This document shows, one piece after another, positions 16,663 through 24,354 of a DNA stretch of 64,000 nucleotides. The DNA comes from Rubrolithibacter danxiaensis (GTDB lineage: Bacteria > Bacteroidota > Bacteroidia > Sphingobacteriales > Sphingobacteriaceae), in NCBI RefSeq assembly GCF_047272945.1, contig NZ_JBKOPS010000012.1:41468-105467 (forward strand). Direction: 5' to 3'. Positions within the stretch are counted from its first letter, which is position 1. Every line of letters starts with the position of its first letter. The position numbers and the translations under genes are program-made. The notes under the pieces were generated by a model. The model was not told where the DNA came from. It did not search any database and saw only the letters and a list, made by a program, of their open reading frames with translations.

Positions 16663-16998
16663 ATGAGTACGTTAAAAAACACAGTACGTTTGGTAGGATT
16701 TCTGGGAAATGAGCCCGAATTAAAAACAGTAGGAGACAACAAAAAACTTGTTCGCCTCTCTATCGCCACAAATGATTCTTATAAAAATGATAAAGGCGAA
16801 AAAGTAGAGGAAACACAATGGCATAATCTTGTACTATGGGATCGGAATGCAACAGTGGCAGAAAAGTTTTTACACAAAGGAAGTGAAGTTACTATAGAAG
16901 GCAAACTTACCAACCGCAGCTATACCGATAAAGCCGGCATTAAAAAATATTTAACCGAAATTATTGTCAATGAAATTTTACTGATGGGTAAAAAATAA
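16663..16998 (+). CDS. ssb: Single-stranded DNA-binding protein, short form
   Basis: 111 residues forming one OB fold with standard SSB features: NTVRLVGFLGNEPELK at the start, WHNLVLWDRNATVAEKFLHKG in the middle, TEIIVNEILLM at the end. It lacks the disordered region and acidic DDDxPF tip used by SSB to recruit partners, stopping at MGKK. It is therefore probably a secondary SSB rather than the main replication protein, which usually has the tail. Followed by a hairpin at 17010-17039. Confidence 0.9.
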   Translation: MSTLKNTVRLVGFLGNEPELKTVGDNKKLVRLSIATNDSYKNDKGEKVEETQWHNLVLWDRNATVAEKFLHKGSEVTIEGKLTNRSYTDKAGIKKYLTEIIVNEILLMGKK

Positions 16999-17009
16999 AA
17001 ATTCAATTT

Positions 17010-17039
17010 AGCAGGAAAGTCGTTAATGGCTTTCCTGCT
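17010..17039 (+). terminator. Hairpin behind ssb
   Basis: AGCAGGAAAG (17010-17019) and CTTTCCTGCT (17030-17039) pair perfectly around a 10-nt loop. The following tract is A-rich on the plus strand, so it lacks a clean T tail, but position and stem suggest a terminator. Confidence 0.6.
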
Positions 17040-17104
17040 TAAAAATAAAGCAAGATTCATACAACTTCAGAATAACTTTCTGCGTAAAAGCTGCTATAAT
17101 TACA

Positions 17105-17338
17105 ATGAAGCAGTTATTACGAATCACCTACGACGAATCTGATTATACCTATCAGATATTGAATGAAATGCCTATTAACAATACAACTACTGAAATTCAT
17201 ATTTCCATGAAGGGAGAGCAGTACAGCCTTATCAGGGATGATAACCGTAAATGGATTTCAAAAGAAACGGACAACAAGCTTGATCCGGGTTTAATACAAG
17301 CGATAGGCAGAACGGTAGCGTTAAGATACCGCTTATAG
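17105..17338 (+). CDS. Small protein, paralogue of 42114-42344
   Basis: 77 residues, probably a compact beta-rich fold: a Tyr-containing N-terminal strand (LLRITYDESDYTYQIL), a middle hairpin (GEQYSLIRDDNRKWISK), and a C-terminal helix with the invariant end AIGRTVALRYRL. The same layout and tail (AIGNSISLRYRV) occur in a 76-residue protein at 42114, so the two are paralogues and the coding call is strong. Unknown function; no signal peptide and no obvious operon partner. Confidence 0.7.
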   Translation: MKQLLRITYDESDYTYQILNEMPINNTTTEIHISMKGEQYSLIRDDNRKWISKETDNKLDPGLIQAIGRTVALRYRL

Positions 17339-17399
17339 CTGTAAAAGGTTTCAGGAAGAAAATCAGAAAGATTACTACTGTTCCTTGTAATCTATGCTG

Positions 17400-17894
17400 T
17401 CAATTAAAGTCCCGAAAATCTTTCCGTGAATAGGTTTTAGGAACAGCATGATCTCCTTCTTTAAATTTGAAGTTTACCGCCTTAATATTCTTTAATTCAG
17501 TTAAGGAAAATGTAGCTTCTGCGAGGTAGGACTCAGCCCCTGCCGAACCGGCCTGCTGAGTAAGAAATACGGCATTTGGAATAGCAACAAATATTGTGTC
17601 CTTGTTCCGTCCGATTTTTTCAAGTTTAATATCAGGATATTTAAGATTTAAGGCATCAATAATATCCTGATCTGTCAGGTTGCTCATATCGCTGGAAGCA
17701 ACATGTTTTAACTCCAGTTTCTCCGTTTCGGGATTATATTCGGCTTTCCACGGCAGCACAAGTAATTTCTCTTTTGAAGGCGTTGCCTCTGAAATTTCAT
17801 TTTTTGAACCTGTTTCGGTACGTTGTTTATTATCATTCTGACAGGCATACGCCAGAAACGAAACAAGTACAATACAATAAATCCTCTTATACAT
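17400..17894 (-). CDS. Lipoprotein of unknown function
   Basis: 164 residues with a lipoprotein signal (MYKRIYCIVLVSFLAYAC, lipobox AYAC, Cys18). The mature part alternates strands and helices; a segment from IDALNLKYPDIKLEKIG to VNFKFKEGDHAVP resembles GerMN-like folds, but too weakly to name. Follows the SDR gene by 2 bases on the same strand, so the two are an operon. Confidence 0.7.
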   Translation of the reverse strand: MYKRIYCIVLVSFLAYACQNDNKQRTETGSKNEISEATPSKEKLLVLPWKAEYNPETEKLELKHVASSDMSNLTDQDIIDALNLKYPDIKLEKIGRNKDTIFVAIPNAVFLTQQAGSAGAESYLAEATFSLTELKNIKAVNFKFKEGDHAVPKTYSRKDFRDFN

Positions 17895-17896
17895 AC

Positions 17897-18601
17897 TTAA
17901 GGCGTTGATACAGAAACCGGAAGAATCTTTCCGTTAAAAAACTTGTGCCCGGTTAAAGCAAAATCAGCGATATATTTTCCCATCTCGAAAGCCAGTACCG
18001 GCGATTGATAGCCTGGAAAAGCTTTTTCGAGCATTTCTGTCTGAGCTGAGCCCAGCGCCAGGCAATTAACTTTTATCTTTCGTTCACCAAGTTCCAGGGC
18101 AAGGCTTTCAGTTAGGGCATGCAATGCTGCCTTGCTTGCTGAGTAAGCCGATAAACCAGGAAATTTAACACTTCCCTGAAAACCACCCATGCTTCCAATA
18201 TTTACTATATGGGAATTTTCGGCCATCAAGGGCAATAAATGCTGAATCATCTTTACATGGCCCAGCAAATTGCTCTGCAACATTTCGGCAAAATCAATTT
18301 GTGAAGTTTCTTCAAATGGCTTATTAACCAGAGCACCCGCATTATTGATAAGGACATCTACCGTTCCAAATGTTTTTTGAACGTATGGCACTAAACTCCC
18401 TTCATAATCGTCGTGTACTATATCAAATTTCGCTGGATACATTTTACCTTCCGGATTAAGACTTTGTGCTATATCGTACAAGCGCCGCAAATTCTTTTCA
18501 GACCGGGCGAGGGCAATTACTTCATTTCTGTTATCCTGAACTAACTCCAGAGCAGCTTCAAATCCAACCCCGCTGCTTGCCCCTGTTATTATAATCTTCA
18601 T
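17897..18601 (-). CDS. SDR-family NAD(P)-dependent oxidoreductase
   Basis: 234 residues of a classical short-chain dehydrogenase: GASSGVGFEAA cofactor loop, NNAG, Ser in NIGSMGG, and catalytic YSASKAAL (Tyr-x3-Lys). No substrate can be deduced. The C-terminus ends in a short segment GKILPVSVSTP. First gene of a two-gene unit with the lipoprotein (2-base gap). Confidence 0.88.
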   Translation of the reverse strand: MKIIITGASSGVGFEAALELVQDNRNEVIALARSEKNLRRLYDIAQSLNPEGKMYPAKFDIVHDDYEGSLVPYVQKTFGTVDVLINNAGALVNKPFEETSQIDFAEMLQSNLLGHVKMIQHLLPLMAENSHIVNIGSMGGFQGSVKFPGLSAYSASKAALHALTESLALELGERKIKVNCLALGSAQTEMLEKAFPGYQSPVLAFEMGKYIADFALTGHKFFNGKILPVSVSTP

Positions 18602-18730
18602 TGTAATTTCGAATTAATTAATAAAAGTCCAACTGTCGCCAAAAATCAAACTAATTCGGTAATAAAAAAATAATTAAAATTTGATACCATTTGTTTCATC
18701 AACCTTTTTAAGGAACAGATTATAAAAACC

Positions 18731-18738
18731 TTAGTTTT
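18731..18738 (+). promoter_or_regulatory. -7 element of the epimerase gene
   Basis: TAGTTTTG matches TAnnTTTG exactly and lies 13 bases before the ATG at 18752. This excludes the longer reading frame whose TTG start (18737) would overlap it. Confidence 0.55.
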
Positions 18739-18751
18739 GCAAGAATTATAT

Positions 18752-19708
18752 ATGAAACGAGTATTAGTTACCGGCGGAGCCGGATTTATCGGCAGCAATC
18801 TGATAAAGAAGCTGTTAGAATTAACATCTTATTCTGTAGTTTGTATTGACAATTTTGATGGTTTTTATTCGAAAAAACAGAAAGAGCTGAACATACGGCC
18901 TTTTCTTAACAATAAAAACTTCGAACTGATAGAAGGAGATATCCGCAATGCAAATGATCTGGGAAAAGCTGAAGATATTACCGCAATTATCCATCTTGCG
19001 GCAAAAGCAGGTGTAAGGCCAAGCATTCAGGATCCGATATTGTATCAGGATGTAAATGTGTGCGGAACACAAAACTTACTCGAGTTCGCCAGGGAAAAGC
19101 ATGTTAAACAATTTATTTTTGCTTCTTCAAGCAGTGTATACGGAGTTAATGAAAATGTTCCGTGGAATGAAGAAGAGAAATTGCTGCCTATAAGCCCGTA
19201 CGCATCTACTAAACTTTCGTGCGAAATGATGGGACATGTTTATAGCCATCTTTACGGAATACGATTTTTAGCCTTACGCTTTTTCACTGTTTACGGCCCT
19301 TCTCAACGACCCGATTTAGCAATTCATAAATTCTTCAAATCTATTATAAATAATCAGCCGATTCCTGTTTTCGGCGATGGTTCAACAAGCAGGGATTATA
19401 CTTTTGTGGAAGATACCGTAAAGGGAATAATTTCAGCTCTGGATTATGACGGTTCAGCATTTGAAATTATAAACCTGGGGAACCATAAAACCGTCACACT
19501 GAATCACCTTATTAACGCAATTGAAGAAATTTGCGGTAAAAAAGCAGTTATAAATCGACTGCCAGAACAACCCGGTGATGTTCCAAGAACTTACGCAGAT
19601 ATTTCAAAAGCCCAACGGCTATTAAATTACCAACCGGATACTACACTGGAATATGGATTAAAAAACTTTTTTGACTGGTACCAACAGCACGCGTTACAGA
19701 TTAACTGA
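18752..19708 (+). CDS. NAD-dependent sugar-nucleotide epimerase/dehydratase (UDP-glucuronate 4-epimerase-like)
   Basis: 318 residues, extended SDR. Rossmann motif GGAGFIGSNL, AAKAGVRPSI, the Ser-Ser-Ser-Val-Tyr-Gly stretch, and PYASTK (Tyr-x3-Lys). The sequences YSKKQKELN and FFTVYGPSQRPDLAIHKF resemble UDP-glucuronate/UDP-glucose 4-epimerases. It supplies a sugar nucleotide for surface glycans. It converges with and overlaps (8 bases) the flippase-like gene of the neighbouring glycosylation operon, which supports such a role. Confidence 0.85.
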   Translation: MKRVLVTGGAGFIGSNLIKKLLELTSYSVVCIDNFDGFYSKKQKELNIRPFLNNKNFELIEGDIRNANDLGKAEDITAIIHLAAKAGVRPSIQDPILYQDVNVCGTQNLLEFAREKHVKQFIFASSSSVYGVNENVPWNEEEKLLPISPYASTKLSCEMMGHVYSHLYGIRFLALRFFTVYGPSQRPDLAIHKFFKSIINNQPIPVFGDGSTSRDYTFVEDTVKGIISALDYDGSAFEIINLGNHKTVTLNHLINAIEEICGKKAVINRLPEQPGDVPRTYADISKAQRLLNYQPDTTLEYGLKNFFDWYQQHALQIN

Positions 19709-20612
19709 TAAGCTCGTCAGTCTTTTCTTTTGCTTCTTCAGGCGTCGGTAACGGTTCAAACTCTTTTGAGCGATAAACAAACCAAATACCCGGCAAAGCT
19801 GCAATGGTTGATAAAAGTGAAAAAGTAATGGTTATAAAAACTGCCAGATTCTGATTCATGTTAAATACACCGGAAGCATGCGTCATCACATACTCGCGTA
19901 TTCCAAATCCACCCACGCTTACCGGAATAATGGTGGCGATAGACGAAACAAGGAAACTAAATAAATACGGAGAAAATTTACCGCCAAAATCCTGCGATAA
20001 AAGAATAAACACAACTGCGAGCAACTGCAGCGATTGTGCCATACCTGCCTTTATATGTGCTTTAATAAAGCTTTTAGAATAATCGGCAAAAAACTTTTTT
20101 AATATCAGGTAATAGATAAGTGTCCCTGCAGCTAAAGCCCCTATCGGGAGTATGGGCGAAATATCTAGCTTTGGAATAAGGATAATGAGCGCCACACAGA
20201 TAAAGCCAATTGCCCACAAACCGCTTACACGATCCAGGAAAAGTGCCAGGAATATTTTTTTTGTTGGATGCTGGAATTTTTTTCGGAGCAAATATATTTT
20301 ATACCCATCACCTCCTATCCCGCCCGGCAGAAACACGTTATAGAACATCCCCAGGAGGTATAATCTGAAATTGAAATTAAAATTGAGCTTCAGCCCTATA
20401 CTACTCAAAAAACTTAAAAGCCGCCACGACGAAACAACCTGCGACAAGAAATAAGTTAGCAATGCCAGCAGTATAAACAGCGGGTTACTTTTCAGGAAAA
20501 GGTTTTTTACATCGGAGAAATTAATTTTTAAGGAAACCAGGTACAGTAGAAAAACAGTAAACCCAATTTTTAAAATCAGCTTAAGAATGTCCCAGAGTTT
20601 CTTTTTGTTCAT
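19701..20612 (-). CDS. Flippase-like membrane protein (LPG-synthase TM region/UPF0104 family)
   Basis: 303 residues with about eight hydrophobic segments and the family signature LGMFYNVFLPGGIGGDGYKIY near residues 87-107, plus PVSVGGFGIREYV near the C-terminus. Such membrane domains occur in AglD-like and MprF-related proteins and are often encoded beside lipid-linked glycosyltransferases, where they may move or modify lipid-linked sugars. Last gene of a five-gene operon; its start overlaps the GT2 gene by 32 bases. Confidence 0.82.
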   Translation of the reverse strand: MNKKKLWDILKLILKIGFTVFLLYLVSLKINFSDVKNLFLKSNPLFILLALLTYFLSQVVSSWRLLSFLSSIGLKLNFNFNFRLYLLGMFYNVFLPGGIGGDGYKIYLLRKKFQHPTKKIFLALFLDRVSGLWAIGFICVALIILIPKLDISPILPIGALAAGTLIYYLILKKFFADYSKSFIKAHIKAGMAQSLQLLAVVFILLSQDFGGKFSPYLFSFLVSSIATIIPVSVGGFGIREYVMTHASGVFNMNQNLAVFITITFSLLSTIAALPGIWFVYRSKEFEPLPTPEEAKEKTDELIS

Positions 20613-21537
20613 TAAAAATGCGTCTTACCTGATATGTTTTTCGATTAGTGCCTTCAAAATAAGTACGTACACTTATTTCTGCCAGAATTCCAATAGTAAT
20701 TAACTGTATTCCCCCTAATAAAAGTATTAAGCCCAGAATAAGCAGCGGCTTGCCCCAGATGTCATGGCCTAAAATTTTCAGAAACAGCAGATATGCGTTT
20801 ATTATTATTCCGAAGCCGAGTGAGATAAATCCAAGTGTTCCGAATAAATGCATCGGTTTTTGAATGTATTTCCTGAAAAAGACCATCGTAATAAGGTCTG
20901 CCATTACTTTAAATGTACGGTTCAATCCATATTTCGATTTACCAAATCTTCTGGCATGATGTTTAACATCTACCTGTGTAATATTGGCCCCCTGCAGCTT
21001 TGCCAGAACCGGGATAAAGCGATGCAATTCACCATAAATTCCCAGATCTTCAGCAATTTCACGTTTAAAAATTTTCAGGGTACAACCATAGTCTTTGATA
21101 TAAACCCCGGTCATTCTCCGGATCAGTGCATTGGCTATTTTTGACGGAATTTTTCTCAAAAACATTCCGTCCTGCCGGTTCTTCCTGTTTCCGGCCACCA
21201 CATCCCAATCTTCATCTTTTAATTTCGCAAGCATAAAAGGAATGTCGGAAGGATCATTCTGAAGATCGCCATCCAGCAAGGCTATGTATTTTCCTACTGC
21301 ATGATCAATTCCGGCTGTCATTGCTGTACTCTGGCCGTAATTTTTCCTAAGCTCGACCAGTACAATCCGTTCATCAGCATGTGTCCGAATTTCTTTCTGC
21401 GTGCCGTCATTAGAGCCATCATCAACAAAAACAACTTCATAATCAATTCCAGATAACGCTTCTCTTATTGCCGTAATTAAAGGGGCAATATTTTCCCGCT
21501 CGTTCAGCACCGTTATCACTACAGAAAGCTCTCTCAT
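20581..21537 (-). CDS. GT2 glycosyltransferase, DPM1/ArnC-like polyprenyl-phosphate sugar transferase
   Basis: 318 residues. GT-A domain: VVITVLNERENIAPL, VFVDDGSNDGT, LLDGDLQNDP, with the catalytic QNDP/DGDLQ pattern typical of polyprenyl-phosphate glycosyltransferases (ArnC, GtrB, DPM1). Two C-terminal transmembrane segments (about 232-290) are the GtrB-like anchor. It likely makes an undecaprenyl-phosphate sugar used by the adjacent GT39. Overlaps GT39 by ATGA at its start and the flippase-like gene at its end. Confidence 0.9.
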   Translation of the reverse strand: MRELSVVITVLNERENIAPLITAIREALSGIDYEVVFVDDGSNDGTQKEIRTHADERIVLVELRKNYGQSTAMTAGIDHAVGKYIALLDGDLQNDPSDIPFMLAKLKDEDWDVVAGNRKNRQDGMFLRKIPSKIANALIRRMTGVYIKDYGCTLKIFKREIAEDLGIYGELHRFIPVLAKLQGANITQVDVKHHARRFGKSKYGLNRTFKVMADLITMVFFRKYIQKPMHLFGTLGFISLGFGIIINAYLLFLKILGHDIWGKPLLILGLILLLGGIQLITIGILAEISVRTYFEGTNRKTYQVRRIFNEQKETLGHS

Positions 21538-23132
21538 TTTACTTCAAAAAGTTTAAGGTTGCTCTTATATGTTTTAAGCAAAACAGCTTTTGGATTTTGC
21601 AAATTTTCGCCAAATGTAAGATAATAACCCGGCTTAATATCCTCTTCAACAACTTTTACCTGGCTCATTCTGGTTCGTTCTATGTAAAAAATCAGGCGGT
21701 CGTAAAAAGGAATAGCAAGCACATCGGGATGATATTTATAAAAATAAAAATCTTTGCCCTGGCTGTCACTTCCCATTTCTATTGATATATTTTTATAATA
21801 ACGATTATCATTATGGTTTAGCCGATATGGAAGAACAAAGAAGCTGAAAGCAAGCCTGGCAACTAAAAGTATGGCTATAAAAGCTACTATTTTCTGCGAT
21901 TCCAGCTTATAAACAAGCCAGGTAAAAAAGGCCAGCAAAATAAATATACCCGTTACTTTATACAAAAGTGCAGGTACAAAAGCGTCGAGCCCGGCAAAGG
22001 GTACGGCCAGCACCGATAGTGTAAAAAGAATACTTATTACTAAAAGAAGTACCTCAAATATTTTGTTTACCCTGTGCAGTTTATCACGAAAAGTAAAAAA
22101 AGCGTAGGACCAAAGCGTAAATAAAAGCGGATATAACATAAGCAAATACCTGGGGCGTGTTTGAGGAGAAAGCCAGTATACTACGATATTTACCAGGAAA
22201 ACAAGAGTAATATATTTAAGAAAGGGAGTCCGTTTAACGGCATGAACAAACCCGGAATTAAAGCAAAAGAGAATGAGCAAACTTGCAGGAAAAAGGTGGC
22301 CCGCATGTTCAATCGGGAATAAAAGGATGTATTTTAATGTTGGCCAGAAACCTACACGGACGGCAGTACGCTGGCTGCTTTGATCCCATATAGTAGAAAA
22401 ATAGCCGGTTAAATCGGGATTGTACCGAGAGTAGTTAAGAAAGTAGGCCCCAATTATTACTAAACAAAGCAAACCGCAAAGTATGTGCTGCCAGCTAAAC
22501 AGTTTCTTAAAATTTTTGGTATAAACAAGCAAAGTAAGTATGGTAAAGCCCTGAAAAACAATAGAAGGAAGACCTTTTGCCAAAAAAGTAAAAGCTGTAA
22601 TAAGGTAAGAAACCAGAAAAAGAAGGAACCATTGTTTCCGTTCATAGAAGTAAAAAATACTCATGAATGACAGAAACGTAAGCCAGGAATAAAAAATATC
22701 AATATGGCCGAGCATGGAATCATAGAACAGCATTCTTCCGTTAACCATAAATAAAATTCCGCTAAGCGCTGCTATTCGCGTGTCTTTTAGAAAATACTTT
22801 ACACTATAAAAAATAGTTATTGCAAAAAGGAATAGCGGAACAAGTGCCGGAAGCCGGGTTACAAACTCGGAAAAGTTATTGGTAAGCAGATAAAAGGAAG
22901 CTAATATCCAGTTATACAAGGGGGGCTTGTTATAATAATATTCTCCGGCGATAGTAGGAACGGCATAGTTTTTTGAGAGAATCATTTCCAATGCTACGTT
23001 TGCCCTTGTAGGTTCATCTGCGAACAATGGCAATAAACCCAAATTGAAGAAAAAGGCGGGCACTGCAAACAGCAGCAGGATGAAAAAAACTTTTTCTGGA
23101 TTAGCCTCCAGCCAGGCTTCTAATTTCTGCAT
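21534..23132 (-). CDS. GT39/ArnT-like glycosyltransferase
   Basis: 532 residues from ATG 23132 (a TTG lies at 23135). About twelve hydrophobic segments. The first periplasmic loop has the catalytic acidic residues in PLFADEPTRANVALEM and the downstream YYYNKPPLYNWI, hallmarks of the PMT/ArnT family that transfers sugar from undecaprenyl-phosphate to lipid A or other acceptors. It pairs with the DPM1-like GT2 which it overlaps (ATGA); the acceptor is unknown. Confidence 0.88.
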   Translation of the reverse strand: MQKLEAWLEANPEKVFFILLLFAVPAFFFNLGLLPLFADEPTRANVALEMILSKNYAVPTIAGEYYYNKPPLYNWILASFYLLTNNFSEFVTRLPALVPLFLFAITIFYSVKYFLKDTRIAALSGILFMVNGRMLFYDSMLGHIDIFYSWLTFLSFMSIFYFYERKQWFLLFLVSYLITAFTFLAKGLPSIVFQGFTILTLLVYTKNFKKLFSWQHILCGLLCLVIIGAYFLNYSRYNPDLTGYFSTIWDQSSQRTAVRVGFWPTLKYILLFPIEHAGHLFPASLLILFCFNSGFVHAVKRTPFLKYITLVFLVNIVVYWLSPQTRPRYLLMLYPLLFTLWSYAFFTFRDKLHRVNKIFEVLLLVISILFTLSVLAVPFAGLDAFVPALLYKVTGIFILLAFFTWLVYKLESQKIVAFIAILLVARLAFSFFVLPYRLNHNDNRYYKNISIEMGSDSQGKDFYFYKYHPDVLAIPFYDRLIFYIERTRMSQVKVVEEDIKPGYYLTFGENLQNPKAVLLKTYKSNLKLFEVK

Positions 23133-23158
23133 CAAAATAAATGCAAAGATAAAAAGCT

Positions 23159-24346
23159 TTACTGATCTGCTTTAGCATCTTTTTTTGAATAAGCCAGTAA
23201 TCCGAAACTCATTATTAAACACGTAGAAAGAATCACTAAAAACATCAAGCCTGTTTCTACTCCTAAAATCCTGAATTGCTGCGGTAAATGATAGTATAAG
23301 AGAATACTTATTAAACCGCGGGGGCTAACAATAACTTCGGGGAAAAAATTTGACTTTGCAAAAAGTTTAAGACCTGCTATCCGGATAATATAAATAGCGA
23401 CAATTATACAAATACCATACTGAAGAATTGAAATGCTGCGTAATTCTTCAATATGCATGGTAAAACCAAAAATAACAAAGAAGAAAGTACGTACAATAAA
23501 TGCACTTTCTGCAGATAACTGAAAAAGCTGCACAAGGTCTTTCGACAACTGAGGATAAATAAAATACTTTTTAAAAAGCGGAATTTTGATTTCATCGGCA
23601 TTATTAAGGAACAAACCGAATGCAAGTACAATTATAAGAGAGGACAAATGATATTGCTGCCCGAGTGAGTAAATAAGCACAAGGATAGCCAGTATTAGGA
23701 AAAACTTAATATGATGATGAATTCTCCCCATAATATAAAGCAGCAAAGCACATGATATAACTGCTATAACAGCTATGGAACCGATCTCGGCGCTTAGACT
23801 AACAAAAGATGAAAGATTTATATTTTGATTGGTGATAACAAAATTAAATAAGATAATACCCAGAATATCAGAAAAGGAAGATTCATAAATTACAAATTCC
23901 TTTTTTTCTTTACTTATTGCCGATGCTGAAGGAATTGCAATAGACGAACTAACAATACTAAAAGGAATTGCATTGGCAAAGCACAAATAGAGATCAGCTT
24001 TTGTAAGAAAGTGTAAGATAAAAGCAATCACAAAAGTATTGGTTAGCAAGATGATAAAGGCTGAAAATATAGCCCTTTTTATAATCTGGTTTTTTTCTCT
24101 GTGATACTTCAATTCCAGTGCGCCCTCAAACACAATCAATATCAATCCCACGGCACCCAAAGGCGGAAGAATGGTAATGAAATTGAATGTTGGCAAAGCA
24201 AAATAAGTAACCAGTTCGCGTAAGCCAATACCGGAAAACAATAAAAGCAATACAGACGGAAGTTTAGTTTTGCTGGCAATCAGATCAAAGAGATACGAGA
24301 ATATTACAAGCCCGCTTAAAAGCATCAATATCTGGTAGGTAGTCAT
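23159..24346 (-). CDS. Cation:proton antiporter (CPA family)
   Basis: 395 residues, about twelve transmembrane segments, beginning with the typical SKTKLPSVLLLLFSGIGLRELV and with FSIVSSSIAIPSA and SDILGIILFNFVI, which fit the Na+/H+ antiporter fold where the Asp lies in the inverted-repeat core. No C-terminal RCK/TrkA domain. It sits between a TonB receptor gene (8 bases) and the GT39 gene (26 bases), an unusual place for it. The ion is not known. Confidence 0.82.
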   Translation of the reverse strand: MTTYQILMLLSGLVIFSYLFDLIASKTKLPSVLLLLFSGIGLRELVTYFALPTFNFITILPPLGAVGLILIVFEGALELKYHREKNQIIKRAIFSAFIILLTNTFVIAFILHFLTKADLYLCFANAIPFSIVSSSIAIPSASAISKEKKEFVIYESSFSDILGIILFNFVITNQNINLSSFVSLSAEIGSIAVIAVISCALLLYIMGRIHHHIKFFLILAILVLIYSLGQQYHLSSLIIVLAFGLFLNNADEIKIPLFKKYFIYPQLSKDLVQLFQLSAESAFIVRTFFFVIFGFTMHIEELRSISILQYGICIIVAIYIIRIAGLKLFAKSNFFPEVIVSPRGLISILLYYHLPQQFRILGVETGLMFLVILSTCLIMSFGLLAYSKKDAKADQ

Positions 24347-24354
24347 AATTTGAT

